Source: Mycobacterium intracellulare ATCC 13950 (lineage in GTDB: Bacteria > Actinomycetota > Actinomycetes > Mycobacteriales > Mycobacteriaceae). From it: a DNA stretch of 64,000 nt. Below the pieces are notes generated by a model that saw only the letters and a program-made list of their open reading frames with translations, was not told the DNA's origin and searched no databases. The position numbers were made by a program, and so were the translations under genes. Positions within the stretch are counted from its first letter, which is position 1, and each line of letters begins with the position of its first letter. Location of the stretch: contig NC_016946.1 of assembly GCF_000277125.1 (NCBI RefSeq), positions 4,588,001 through 4,652,000 on the forward strand, in the 5' to 3' direction. Below are positions 55,213 to 64,000 of the stretch, one piece after another.

Positions 55213-55751
55213 CCCTGGCACAGGGCTCACTCGCTATTGGCACTGTGTCAAAGCTCAAACACCTTGGGGCATAACCCAGTTCGTTCAAACTACGCGGCTA
55301 TCCACCGCGTCGTGGCCATCGGGCCCGACGGCCAATCACGCACCGACTGGTCGACGTGACCGGTTGATCTATGGCGTTGATAAAGACGGCACCCGGCGAC
55401 TCGTCGGCTTCGAAGTACAGGTCGAAGCGATAACGATTGGGCGTCACCATCGTGCGGCAACAACGTCGACATGGATGCGTACCGCCGCAGGGCCGTTCGG
55501 GCCCGCCACCGGCATACCGTCCACGGCAGCGTGTACCGACTGATCCGCCAGCCGAAGGGGGAACCCTGATGGACGACGAGCGAGAACCTGTACAACCGCG
55601 TGACCGGGCCGATGGCATATCTGTAACGGATGTCGAGAGAAAGCGATAATCGACCGGCCAACGGATAAGCTGAAGTAGCACAACGGTTTAACCGTGCTAA
55701 CTTGATGGCCGCGGCCCGCTGCGTCCGGCTTCGCCGACCTCGCGACCGCCG
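55213..55751. other. Gene-poor, AT-richer stretch with no confident gene
   Basis: About 540 bp between the HNH gene and a methyltransferase gene show no frame with a plausible start, ribosome site or family match. The sequence is visibly less GC-rich than its neighbours, and frames on both strands are broken. It may be the debris of a decayed gene or insertion; I could not name an ancestor. Confidence 0.6.
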
Positions 55752-56699
55752 CTAGCCGGCCGCCCGCTGCGCCGCGACGAACAAGTTCCCGGGCACGTAG
55801 TCCCGCACCTCCTTGGCCGCCGCTCGGCCATAGCCGGCCATCAACTCGTCGGACGGTGTCACCGTCACGTCCCAGCCATGACGGCCGAACCACTCGCCGA
55901 CGTCCTCGCGCTCCTCGAAGTACCACAGCTCGTCGGTCCTCGGCACCTGCCGGTCGGGATCGACCTCGGCCATCAGCGCCGCGATGCGATCCATCCGCTC
56001 CCGGCGCCTCGCGCGAAGCTGGGGGTCGAGGAACTTGGGGCCCAGCGCCTCCACGGCCACCCGGCTGCCGGGGACGGTGAGTCCCTGAATGCGTTCGAAC
56101 AGCAGCTCCTGCGCCGCGGCCGGCAGATAGGGCATCAACCCCTCGGCCGACCACACGCTGGGCGCGCTGACGTCAAAACCCGCCTGCCGCAACGCTTCCG
56201 GCCAATCCTGGCGCAGGTCCACCGCGACGGGGACGCGGTGACAGGCGGGCTGCGCGCCGTGCTCGGCGAGCGTCGACGCCTTGAAGTCCAGCACCCGGGG
56301 CTGGTCGAGCTCGTAGACCGTCGTCCCCGCCGGCCAGGCCAACCGCCACGACCGCGCGTCCAGACCGGCGGCCAAGATCACCGCCTGCCGGATGCCGGCG
56401 GCCGTCGCGTCGAGGAAGAACCGGTCGAAAAACGCGGTGCGCGAGGCCATGTAGCCGACCATCGATTGCATCTGCAGCGGCAGCGTCGGTTCGGCTTCGA
56501 CGACAGCGTCAGGTAGTCGCCCCGCCGAATGCCAGTTCCATACGCCGTCACCGGCGGCGTCGAGGAAGACCTGGGCGAACGGATCGCTGATCAACGGGTT
56601 CTCGCCGCGGGTCTCCGCGGCGCGGGCGGCGGCCACGCCCAGGGCGGTCGCCCCTACGCTCTCGGTGATCTCCCAGCTGTCGTTGTCGGTCCTGGCCAC
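55752..56699 (-). CDS. SAM-dependent methyltransferase (leucine carboxyl methyltransferase-like family)
   Basis: A 315-residue member of the multi-copy mycobacterial putative O-methyltransferase family. The N-terminus [35 protein letters not shown], the SAM site [20 protein letters not shown], and [20 protein letters not shown] are all standard. The substrate is unknown; several paralogues are expected elsewhere in the genome. GTG 56699 is preferred because GGAAGG lies 8 nt upstream; GTG 56705 is too close to that site. Confidence 0.9.
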   Translation of the reverse strand: MARTDNDSWEITESVGATALGVAAARAAETRGENPLISDPFAQVFLDAAGDGVWNWHSAGRLPDAVVEAEPTLPLQMQSMVGYMASRTAFFDRFFLDATAAGIRQAVILAAGLDARSWRLAWPAGTTVYELDQPRVLDFKASTLAEHGAQPACHRVPVAVDLRQDWPEALRQAGFDVSAPSVWSAEGLMPYLPAAAQELLFERIQGLTVPGSRVAVEALGPKFLDPQLRARRRERMDRIAALMAEVDPDRQVPRTDELWYFEEREDVGEWFGRHGWDVTVTPSDELMAGYGRAAAKEVRDYVPGNLFVAAQRAAG

Positions 56700-56844
56700 G
56701 CGCACGTCCTTCCCACTTCGCTAGCAGGGCTACGTACCCGACCCTACGCGCGGCGGATGAGTGGCAGCTGTCCCCGAGCCGGGTATTAAAGTTAACTTGT
56801 CGGCGAGCCCATCGGCAGGGGCGAATCCGAAGGATCGTTGATAC

Positions 56845-59223
56845 ATGCGAGTTGACGGGCGCGACATCCCCGTTTCCGGCAGCCTGCTGCAGCCACTGAC
56901 CCGACGGACCAACGACATCCTGCGACTCGTCCTGGCCTCGCTCTTTTTGGCGCTCGTGATCACGGGTTCGTTGGTCACCCGCCCGCAGTGGATCGCGCTG
57001 GAGAAATCCGTCTCGCAGATCGTCGGCGTCCTGTCCCCCACCCAATCCGACGTGGTGTACCTGGCGTACGGGCTGGCGATCGTGGCCCTACCGTTCATGA
57101 TCCTCATCGGCCTGATCGTCGCCGGGCAGTGGAAACTGCTGGGCGCTTACGCGACCGCGGGGCTGAGCGCGATCGTGCTCTTGTCGATTAGCGGCACCGG
57201 CCTGGCGGCGCCCCGGTGGCACTTCGACGTCCACGACCGGCTGAGCACGCTGCCGGCACAGCTGCTAGACGACCCGCGGTGGATCGGGATGCTGGCGGCG
57301 GTGCTGACGGTGTCGGGGCCCTGGCTGCCGGCGCGCTGGCGGCACTGGTGGTGGACGCTGCTGTGGGCCTTCGTCCCGATCCACCTGGTGATCAGCGCCG
57401 TCGTTCCGGCGCGATCGCTGGTGGGACTGGCGGTCGGGTGGGTGGTCGGCGCGCTGGTGGTGCTGGTGGTCGGCACCCCCGCGCTCGAGGTGCCGCTGGA
57501 CGCCGCGGTGCGCGCGATGGCCAAAGCCGGCTTCGTCGTCTCGCGGCTCACTGTGGTCCGGCCGGCCGGGCGTGGCCCGCTCATTCTTTCGGCCGACGGC
57601 GACGACGATTCCGGCCGGACCGCGCTGGTCGAGCTGTACGGCCCGCACCAGCGCAGCGGCGGTGCGCTACGCCAGCTGTGGGGGAAGCTGAAGCTGCGCG
57701 ACACCGAAACCGCTCCCCTGGTGACGTCGATGCGCCGCGCGGTGGAGCATCGCGCGTTGATGGCGATCGCCATCGGTGACGCCGGCCTGGCCAACACCGC
57801 GACGGTCGCCCTCGCCCCGTTGGACCGGGGATGGATGCTGCACTCGCACAAGCCCGCTCGGGGCACGCCCATCGACCGCTGCGCGGCGACGACGCCCGTC
57901 GTCCGGCTGTGGGATGCGCTGCGGATCCTCAACGACCGCCAGATCGCCCACGGCGATCTGCGCAGCCAGCACATCACCGTCGACGACGGCGCGGTGTTGT
58001 TCGGCAGCTTCGGCAGCGCCGAGTACGGCGCGACCGATGCCCAGCTGCAGTCGGATATCGCGCAGCTGCTGGTGACGGCGTCGGCGCTGTATGACCCGAA
58101 GTCCGCGGTGCGCGCCGCGATCGAGGTGTTCGGCGCGGACACCATTTTGTCGGCGTCCCGCCGGCTCACCAAAGTCGCTGTGCCGCGGTTCATTCGGCGG
58201 TCGGTGCCGGACGCCGGCACGGTCATCTCCGCCGCACGCGCGGAGGTGAAGCGCCAAACCGGCGCCGATCAGATCAAGCCGCAAACCATCACCCGCTTCA
58301 CCCGCAGCCAGATGATCCAGCTGGTGCTATTCGGCGCGCTGGTCTATGTCGCGTATCCCTTCATCAGCACGGCACCGACGTTCTTCTCGGAGCTGAAGAC
58401 GGCGAACTGGTCGTGGGCGCTGGTGGGCCTGCTGGTGTCGGCACTCACCTACGTCGGTGCGGCCGCGGCGCTGTGGGCCTGCGCCGACGGCATGGTGAAC
58501 TTCTGGACGCTGTCAATCGCCCAGGTGGCCAACACTTTTGCCGCGACCACCACGCCCGCCGGGGTCGGCGGGCTGGCGCTGTCGACGCGGTTTCTGCAGA
58601 AGAGCGGCCTGTCGGCCATGCGGGCGACCGCGGCGGTGGCGCTGCAGCAGTCGGTGCAGGTGATCGCCCATATCGCGCTGCTGGTCGTGTTCAGCGCCGC
58701 CGCCGGCGCCTCGATGAATCTCTCCCATTTCGTGCCGAGCGCGACCCTGCTGTACCTGATCGCGGGTGTGGCGCTGGGCATCATCGGGACGTTCTTGTTC
58801 GTGCCCACGCTGCGGCGGTGGCTGTCCACCGAGGTGCGCCCGAAGCTGAACGAGGTGGTCGGCGACCTGGTGAAGCTCGCCCGCGAGCCGCGGCGACTGG
58901 CGCTGATCCTGCTGGGCTGCGCGGGCACCACCCTCGGCGCGGCGCTCGCGCTGTGGGCCAGCATCGAAGCCTTCGGCGGGGGAACGACATTCGTCGCCGT
59001 CACGGTCGTCACGATGGTCGGTGGGACGCTGGCCTCGGCCGCCCCGACCCCCGGCGGCGTCGGTGCCGTCGAGGCGGCGCTGATCGGTGGCCTGGCCGCC
59101 TTCGGGGTGCCGGCGGCGATCGGTGTGCCGTCGGTGCTGCTGTACCGGATGCTGACCTGCTGGCTGCCGGTGTTCGTCGGGTGGCCGGTGATGCGCTGGT
59201 TGACCACCAACGAGATGATCTGA
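56845..59223 (+). CDS. Membrane protein with pseudokinase core and LPG-synthase-type TM domain
   Basis: A 792-residue integral membrane protein (Rv0585c-like). The N-terminal part has about six membrane helices to residue 215. A cytosolic kinase-like domain follows at about 220-440: AHGDLRSQHITVDDGAVLFG resembles a kinase catalytic loop, but the DFG position reads GSFG and the asparagine is His, so it is probably inactive. The C-terminal part (from about 490) has eight or so helices of the UPF0104/lysylphosphatidylglycerol-synthase TM type (ATTTPAGVGGLALSTRFLQ, ASAAPTPGGVGAVEAALIGG). A lipid flippase or sensor role is possible. It converges on the GH92 gene with a 10-nt gap. Confidence 0.87.
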   Translation: MRVDGRDIPVSGSLLQPLTRRTNDILRLVLASLFLALVITGSLVTRPQWIALEKSVSQIVGVLSPTQSDVVYLAYGLAIVALPFMILIGLIVAGQWKLLGAYATAGLSAIVLLSISGTGLAAPRWHFDVHDRLSTLPAQLLDDPRWIGMLAAVLTVSGPWLPARWRHWWWTLLWAFVPIHLVISAVVPARSLVGLAVGWVVGALVVLVVGTPALEVPLDAAVRAMAKAGFVVSRLTVVRPAGRGPLILSADGDDDSGRTALVELYGPHQRSGGALRQLWGKLKLRDTETAPLVTSMRRAVEHRALMAIAIGDAGLANTATVALAPLDRGWMLHSHKPARGTPIDRCAATTPVVRLWDALRILNDRQIAHGDLRSQHITVDDGAVLFGSFGSAEYGATDAQLQSDIAQLLVTASALYDPKSAVRAAIEVFGADTILSASRRLTKVAVPRFIRRSVPDAGTVISAARAEVKRQTGADQIKPQTITRFTRSQMIQLVLFGALVYVAYPFISTAPTFFSELKTANWSWALVGLLVSALTYVGAAAALWACADGMVNFWTLSIAQVANTFAATTTPAGVGGLALSTRFLQKSGLSAMRATAAVALQQSVQVIAHIALLVVFSAAAGASMNLSHFVPSATLLYLIAGVALGIIGTFLFVPTLRRWLSTEVRPKLNEVVGDLVKLAREPRRLALILLGCAGTTLGAALALWASIEAFGGGTTFVAVTVVTMVGGTLASAAPTPGGVGAVEAALIGGLAAFGVPAAIGVPSVLLYRMLTCWLPVFVGWPVMRWLTTNEMI

Positions 59224-59233
59224 GGAATCCCGG

Positions 59234-61879
59234 TCAGGAGTTGCCGGATTCGGCCTGCGTGACCACCAGAACCGTTGACCTGCGCGCGCTTTCGCTGGCC
59301 GTGGTGGTCAAGTACACCAGGTGGTAGTCCTCGGGAACCGACTGCGCCACCGTGATCGGGACGGAAACCGCGGCCGATCCGCCGTTGCCGAAGCGGCCGG
59401 GCGTGGGCGCCACGGTGATCCCGGCGTCGGTGGACGTGCCGGAAACCGTGTAGCCGTCGGGGACGTCGCGGCCGTCGATCATCCGTTGCGCGTCGAGGGT
59501 GACCGTGCCCGTGCGCCCCGGCGCGATCGTCACGACGGGTTGAGCGACGTTGACGGTCAACGCCGAGCTGCCCGCCCCGAACGACGGCGGCGCGTCCGCT
59601 TCGGATGTGCCCCAACGCTTGTCGGGATAGGCGGCGAGCGAGAACGTCAGCGTGCCGCCGGTGGTGATGATCGTCTCCGGCAGTGACGTGTGCTCGGTGG
59701 GCCGGCCGTCGACCTTCAGGCCGCTGATGTATTTGAGGTGGTGCGGCCCCGACGCGCCCGGCGCGGAGATCCGGAGGAATTTGCCTGCGGGCAGCGCGAT
59801 TTCGATTCGGTCGAACAGCGGCGCGCCCACGGTGAGGATCGGCGTGCCCGGGGTGGCCGGGTACACGCCCAGCGCCGCCCACACGTACCAGGCGGCCAGC
59901 GCGCCCAGGTCGTCGTTGCCCGGCTCCCCGTCGGCGGTCGGCGCGAACAGTCCACGCACCCGGTCGACCGTGCGCTGGGTCTTCCACGGTTGCCCGATGT
60001 AGTTGTACAGCCATGGCACACCGAAACTCGGCTCGTTGCCCGCCCACAGGTAGGGCTGGTTGGGGCCGACGTTGAGCTTCTCGGTGAACCGATCGAGCCG
60101 GTCGGCCACGGCCGCGCGGCCGCCCAGGGCGGTCACCAGGCCCGCGACGTTGTGCGGCACCGACCAGACGTACTGCTCGGCGTTGCCCTCGTCGTACCCG
60201 ACCTGGCCGAAGTTCTCCGGGGACACCACGACCGCGGGGCCGGGGCGGAAGAACCCGCTCCAGCTGCGGGGCACCACGGATCGGGTGGTGGGATTGAACA
60301 GGTTCTGCCAGTACTGCGACCGATTCTGGAATTCGGCGGCGGTCGCGGCGTCCCCGAGCGAGTCGGCGAATCGGGAGATGGCGAAGTCGTCGACCGACCA
60401 CTCCAACGTGATCGAGGCGTCGGCGATCCAGCCGTTACGGCCGAATACCAGGGTGAACGGCGCATAACCGAACCGCAGGTAGGTCTCGATGCCCGGCCGC
60501 TCCACGTAACCGGCCAGCCCCGCCCCGCCCTTGGTCGCCCCGTCCACCATGTAGCGCAACGCGGCACGGACGTCGAAGTCCTTGGCCCCGAACGTGTTCA
60601 GGCTGACGATGAACGGCACCACGCTGTCCCCGGTCATCTCGCCGGTCGCGGCGTTGGCGAACGCCCAGCGCGGCAGCGAACCACTCTGCTGGGCGTCGTT
60701 GACCAGCGATTGCGCCATGTCGCTGGCCCGGTCCGGAAAGAGCATCGCCTGCAACGCCGCCAGGCACCGGTAGGTGTCCCAGTCGGAGAAATTGGCGTAC
60801 TGGGTGTGGCCCGCGGCCACGGTGTGGATAGCGCCGTCGAACCCGACGTAGCGCCCGTCGGCGTCGTTGAACATGTTGGGGTGCAACAGGGATCGGTACA
60901 GGGAGGTGTAGAAGGTGGTCAGATCGTCGACATTCCGGCCGGCCACCGAGATGCGGGAAAGCGCGGCGTTCCATTCCCGCGAGGCGGCGGCGCGCACGTC
61001 GTCGAAGCCGGCGGCGTCCTCGGCCGCCAGGTTGGCCCGCGCGCCCTCGATGCCGACGTAGGAGATGGCGGTGCGCACCTCGAGCGTCGTGCCGGCCGGG
61101 AATTCGACGTAGCCGCCGCTGTACGGCGCGTTCGCGCTGCGGGCACCGGCGTAGACCGTGGCGCCGTCCCAGGATCCGAAGGAGGTGAAGGGCCGGCTGA
61201 ATTTCATGGCGAAATACACCGTGTAGGCGTTCGGCTTGTCGCAGAACCCCCCGCTGGTGGCCCAGCCGGTGATGGTGGTGTTGTCCTCCCCGATCTGGAT
61301 GGTCGCGCGGGAGTTTCCCGCCAACGACGAGCCCGAGCGGACCTGCAACAGGGCGGGGCGGCCGTTGCGCGGGTAGCTGAATCGCCCGACGCCCGTGTGC
61401 GCGGTGGCGGTCAGTTCGGCCCTCACGCCGGTGTCGGGAAACCGCACGGCGTAGTAGCCGGGCACGCCCTGCTCGGTGTCGTCGTGGGCGATCGTCTCCC
61501 AGGCGTTCCAGGGTTGCGGGCCGACGCCGCCGGTGGCCGGAAGCATCGAGATGTCGCCGAACGCAGCGCATCCCACCGACGCGTGGGTCATGCTGAACCC
61601 GGTCGAGCGCGGGTTGTCGTAGTTGTATCCGGCGTAGTTGCCGACGGTGTCCGGCGAGTACTGCACCATCCCGAACGGCACGGTGGCGCCGGGAAAGTTG
61701 TTGATCTCGCCGACCGTCTCGCCGCCCGTGCCGGTGCCGATGAGCGTCGCGACGTGGTCGACCGGATTGGCCACGAAGACGGGCGGGCCGTCATACCCCT
61801 TCGGCGGGGCGGCGGCGATGAAGGTCATGAAGACGGCCGACGCCGCGATGACCGCAATCAGCGCCCTTCGTGACCGCAT
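59234..61879 (-). CDS. Secreted GH92 alpha-mannosidase
   Basis: An 881-residue glycoside hydrolase family 92 protein (Rv0584-like), a calcium-dependent exo-alpha-mannosidase family. The N-terminus [20 protein letters not shown] is a signal peptide, so it acts outside the membrane. Family marks are [73 protein letters not shown], and the catalytic-region block [22 protein letters not shown]-terminal extension after about residue 720 looks like a beta-sandwich. It is divergent from lpqN. It could trim mannose from secreted glycoproteins, LAM or PIMs. Confidence 0.92.
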   Translation of the reverse strand: MRSRRALIAVIAASAVFMTFIAAAPPKGYDGPPVFVANPVDHVATLIGTGTGGETVGEINNFPGATVPFGMVQYSPDTVGNYAGYNYDNPRSTGFSMTHASVGCAAFGDISMLPATGGVGPQPWNAWETIAHDDTEQGVPGYYAVRFPDTGVRAELTATAHTGVGRFSYPRNGRPALLQVRSGSSLAGNSRATIQIGEDNTTITGWATSGGFCDKPNAYTVYFAMKFSRPFTSFGSWDGATVYAGARSANAPYSGGYVEFPAGTTLEVRTAISYVGIEGARANLAAEDAAGFDDVRAAASREWNAALSRISVAGRNVDDLTTFYTSLYRSLLHPNMFNDADGRYVGFDGAIHTVAAGHTQYANFSDWDTYRCLAALQAMLFPDRASDMAQSLVNDAQQSGSLPRWAFANAATGEMTGDSVVPFIVSLNTFGAKDFDVRAALRYMVDGATKGGAGLAGYVERPGIETYLRFGYAPFTLVFGRNGWIADASITLEWSVDDFAISRFADSLGDAATAAEFQNRSQYWQNLFNPTTRSVVPRSWSGFFRPGPAVVVSPENFGQVGYDEGNAEQYVWSVPHNVAGLVTALGGRAAVADRLDRFTEKLNVGPNQPYLWAGNEPSFGVPWLYNYIGQPWKTQRTVDRVRGLFAPTADGEPGNDDLGALAAWYVWAALGVYPATPGTPILTVGAPLFDRIEIALPAGKFLRISAPGASGPHHLKYISGLKVDGRPTEHTSLPETIITTGGTLTFSLAAYPDKRWGTSEADAPPSFGAGSSALTVNVAQPVVTIAPGRTGTVTLDAQRMIDGRDVPDGYTVSGTSTDAGITVAPTPGRFGNGGSAAVSVPITVAQSVPEDYHLVYLTTTASESARRSTVLVVTQAESGNS

Positions 61880-62078
61880 AGAAGTCTCTTACTCCGATAC
61901 GACCGCGCAGCGGCGCATTGCGGTGGCGTTTCCCCTATGAATTGACTGACGAGCGGCCGGCGCGGCACAGGCAGCAAAATGTCTAAAAGATAGCGGCAAA
62001 CTTGCGGCACATTTCGGCTACTGTCATCCAGCGTGGCTGGCGCTGGTATCGGCCCAATTCTCGGGAAAGCCTGGATAA

Positions 62079-62759
62079 ATGAAACACTTGCCTCTAGCAA
62101 TCATCTCCTTGGCGCTGAGTTTTGCGCTTGTCGGTTGCGGCCACGACCGCAAGTCTGCTGACAAAACGACTACGTCCACGTCGGCGTCGACGTCCACTTC
62201 CTCGGGGACCTCGTCGCAGACCAGCGCGGCGCCGGCGGCGAAAGCCCACTACACGATCGCCGACTACGTCAAGGACAACAACATCTCGCAGACGCCCGTC
62301 CACCACGGCGATCCCGGTCCGAACGTCGACCTGCCGGTGCCCCCAGGCTGGCAACTCACCCAGGACTCCGGCACCTCCTACGGCGGCATCGTGCAAAGCC
62401 AGCCCGCCAATCCCTCCGATCCGCCCACCATCGCGACGCTGTTCTCCAAGCTCACCGGCAACGTCGACCCGGCGAAGGTCCTTCAATACGCCCCGGGCGA
62501 GGTGCAGAATCTGCCCGGATACCAAGGCCAGGGTGGTGCTGGTTCCGCGTCCACGCTCGGCGGTTTCCAGGCCTGGCAGCTGGGCGGTACCTACCAAAAG
62601 GACGGCAACACCCGCGTCAGGGCGCAGAAAACGGTGGTGATCCCCGCGCAGGGGGCGGTCTATGTGCTCCTGCTCAAAGCCGATGGACTTCAGAGCGATC
62701 AAGCCTCGTTGATCGACGCCGCCATGGTCATCGACGAAAAGACCACCATCACCGGCTGA
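62079..62759 (+). CDS. lpqN: LpqN/LpqT-family lipoprotein
   Basis: A 226-residue secreted lipoprotein. The signal peptide ends in LVGC (Cys20), followed by a Ser/Thr-rich linker (TTSTSASTSTSSGTSS). The globular Lpqn/LpqT domain begins at AHYTIADYVKDNNI and includes VDLPVPPGWQLT and KTVVIPAQGAVYVLLLKADG. In M. tuberculosis, LpqN (Rv0583c) is reported to interact with the host CBL ubiquitin ligase. The assignment rests on the domain and the neighbouring GH92 gene, as in that species. Paralogues make exact orthology less certain. Confidence 0.85.
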   Translation: MKHLPLAIISLALSFALVGCGHDRKSADKTTTSTSASTSTSSGTSSQTSAAPAAKAHYTIADYVKDNNISQTPVHHGDPGPNVDLPVPPGWQLTQDSGTSYGGIVQSQPANPSDPPTIATLFSKLTGNVDPAKVLQYAPGEVQNLPGYQGQGGAGSASTLGGFQAWQLGGTYQKDGNTRVRAQKTVVIPAQGAVYVLLLKADGLQSDQASLIDAAMVIDEKTTITG

Positions 62760-62796
62760 GAAGTAGTGCGGCGCCGCAGGGATCTACGGTAAACGC

Positions 62797-63282
62797 ATGG
62801 CAGAGCAGTCATATGCGGTCGATGCCGGGCATCCGCCGTCGGCGTTATTGCGTCTCGTCAACCCGGTGATGGGGCTTTTGCTGCGCAGCCCCCTTGCCGG
62901 CGCCGCGCGCAAGCAATTCATGGTGTTGAGTTTCACCGGGCGCAAGACCGGGCGTCCGTACTCAATTCCGTTGAGCGCGCACCTGATTGACGGTCAGCTC
63001 TACGCGCTGACCGGCGCGCCGTGGAAGCAGAACTTCCGCGACGGCGGCCCCGTCGATGTGGTGTACGACGGCACGACGACGGCGATGCGCGGCGAGCTCA
63101 TCCGCGACCGGGCCGCGGTCTCCGATCTCTTGCTGCGCGCCGCCGAGTCGTATGGCGTGGCGCGGGCGCAGCGCATGATCGGGCTGAAGTTCCGCGATCG
63201 CCGCATTCCGACCCGCGACGAGTTCGCCGAGGCGGTCGACCGGCTCCACCTGGGGGCCGTCCGGCTGAGTCCGGTCGGCTAG
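62797..63282 (+). CDS. F420/flavin-dependent oxidoreductase (Ddn-like nitroreductase/quinone reductase)
   Basis: A 161-residue split beta-barrel protein of the deazaflavin-dependent (FDOR-A/Ddn) group. The core FMVLSFTGRKTGRPYSIPL is the hallmark, followed by LYALTGAPWKQNFRDGGPVD and the VVYDGTTTAMRGELI strand pair. Related enzymes use F420H2 to reduce quinones or nitroimidazoles such as pretomanid. An N-terminal helix (ALLRLVNPVMGLLLRS) may touch the membrane. It is 37 nt downstream of lpqN, possibly cotranscribed. Confidence 0.88.
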   Translation: MAEQSYAVDAGHPPSALLRLVNPVMGLLLRSPLAGAARKQFMVLSFTGRKTGRPYSIPLSAHLIDGQLYALTGAPWKQNFRDGGPVDVVYDGTTTAMRGELIRDRAAVSDLLLRAAESYGVARAQRMIGLKFRDRRIPTRDEFAEAVDRLHLGAVRLSPVG

Positions 63283-63286
63283 CCGC

Positions 63287-63970
63287 TCAGCCGGCGGGGT
63301 GGTCGGGCGCCCGCAGGTGCGCGGCACGCAGGCACCGGTCGAAGCGCGAACGCGCGGTGATGACTTCCTTGCCCAGCGCCGTGAAGTCGTCGGCGATGCG
63401 TTGGGCCAGCACCCCGAGCTTCGTATTTTTCGATTGGGACAGCGTTTTGAGCATGGTGAAGGCGGCGTCCTCGTCGATACCGTAGATCAGCATCAGCATC
63501 CCCTTGGTGCGGTCGATGACGCCGCGGCGCCCGACGATCTCGGCGACCTTGGCGCTGATGGAATCCTCCCGGTTGCGCGCGGGCGGCGGCGTGACTTCGA
63601 TGTAGAAGCCGTGGGTCCCGACGACCTCGTCGTTGTCGTCGCAGAACCGGTCGCCCACCACGATGACGTGGTGGATGAGCCCGCGGGTGTCCACAATGCG
63701 ATGCCGCACGCTGAACGCCTGACGGCGCCTGATCATGTCGTTGATCCCGTCGATCACCTGGGGCCGGTCCGCCGGGTGTTTGTGCGACAGCACCAGCTCG
63801 GTCGTGGGGGTCACGGTGCCGGGCTCGTAACCGTGCATGCGCTGGACCTGGTCGGACCATACCCAGCGGTGGCCCTCGAAGTAGAAGCGGAACCAGCCGG
63901 CCCGCTGCGGAACGGCGCCGGCCAAACCGCGCTCGATCGCCGCGGCCTGGCGGTCTAATTCCCAAGCCAC
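63287..63970 (-). CDS. PAS-ANTAR domain regulator
   Basis: A 227-residue one-component RNA-binding regulator. A PAS-like sensor occupies about residues 20-130 (FYFEGHRWVWSDQVQRMHGY, HKHPADRPQVIDGI). The C-terminal ANTAR domain is at about 140-200 (RRGVIDRTKGMLMLIYGIDE, AFTMLKTLSQSKNTKLGVLA). ANTAR domains bind dual hexaloop RNA hairpins and cause antitermination. No target hairpin was recognised nearby. It ends 5 nt from the convergent Ddn-like gene. Confidence 0.9.
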   Translation of the reverse strand: MAWELDRQAAAIERGLAGAVPQRAGWFRFYFEGHRWVWSDQVQRMHGYEPGTVTPTTELVLSHKHPADRPQVIDGINDMIRRRQAFSVRHRIVDTRGLIHHVIVVGDRFCDDNDEVVGTHGFYIEVTPPPARNREDSISAKVAEIVGRRGVIDRTKGMLMLIYGIDEDAAFTMLKTLSQSKNTKLGVLAQRIADDFTALGKEVITARSRFDRCLRAAHLRAPDHPAG

Positions 63971-64000
63971 GGTGGGTTTTTCGCGTCGACGGCAAGCGGA

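Noticed and set aside
55571..55622. Short plus-strand frame encoding ENLYNRVTGPMAYL
   Set aside because: It is closed by a stop just upstream and has no start or domain; at best a relic.
55290..55681. Two minus-strand frames in the gene-poor stretch
   Set aside because: Neither has a ribosome site or recognisable fold; composition is Arg/Ser-rich noise.

Overview
The window is chromosomal DNA of a high-GC mycobacterium. It carries the rpoB-rpoC operon, the rplJ-rplL operon, and the tRNA-rpmG-hadABC-trpT-secE-nusG-rplK-rplA block, with mycolic-acid methyltransferases (mmaA1, mmaA4, an mmaA2-like copy), lpq lipoproteins, recBCD and F420-type reductases around them. From memory, gene order matches the M. 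tuberculosis H37Rv stretch from Rv0673 back to Rv0625c, then jumps to Rv0585c-Rv0583c. Compared with that remembered order, mmaA2 and mmaA3 are missing between mmaA1 and mmaA4, the toxin-antitoxin genes between mkl and rpoB are missing, and the ceramidase gene after rpoC is missing. Loss of mmaA3 (methoxy-mycolate O-methyltransferase) fits a non-tuberculous species that makes keto- rather than methoxy-mycolates, such as the M. avium complex. That species guess is inference.

Layout. 1-3.5 kb (minus): echA4 (5' part only), fadE8, lpqP and endonuclease IV, then a perfect hairpin. 3.6-11.6 kb (minus): rpoB and rpoC with a readable promoter. 11.6-15 kb: mkl (ABC ATPase) and a carotenoid-oxygenase gene divergent from a TetR gene. 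15-22.6 kb (minus): rplJ-rplL with a structured leader containing a well-positioned upstream ORF, a DUF1772 membrane protein, and a three-gene unit of GH38 mannosidase, SurA-like protein and ROK sugar kinase. 22.7-30.1 kb (plus): two DinB-fold proteins, an ABC1 kinase, lipG, mmaA1, mmaA4, then a DGPF/YCII protein with a long ECF sigma factor. 30.2-35.4 kb (minus): rplA, rplK, nusG, secE, tRNA-Trp, hadC, hadB, hadA, rpmG, tRNA-Met, tRNA-Thr and a VapB-like orphan. 35.5-40.8 kb (plus): glyoxalase-II-like hydrolase, membrane protein, crotonase, and a molybdopterin oxidoreductase without the usual Fe-S cysteines plus a small His-rich partner. 40.9-43.7 kb (minus): nitroreductase, methyltransferase, cyanase, patatin. 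43.8-55.2 kb (plus): mmaA2-like gene, recC-recB-recD-VTT membrane protein, and a 13E12-type HNH protein. 55.2-64 kb: a gene-poor stretch, a SAM methyltransferase, a pseudokinase/LPG-synthase-TM fusion protein, secreted GH92 mannosidase, LpqN-like lipoprotein, FDOR reductase and a PAS-ANTAR regulator.

Functionally, most of the window is core information processing interleaved with cell-envelope lipid synthesis. The hadABC dehydratases supply elongated meromycolate, and the MmaA enzymes modify it. RNA polymerase and ribosomal-protein genes share a 17-bp-spaced promoter type with the same -10 hexamer. The accessory features most worth a second look are the sigma/DGPF pair with a matching promoter, the Fe-S-less molybdenum enzyme pair, the rplJ leader ORF, the pseudokinase membrane protein, and the synteny break beside the HNH element. 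rpoB carries the rifampicin-susceptible sequence in its resistance-determining region.
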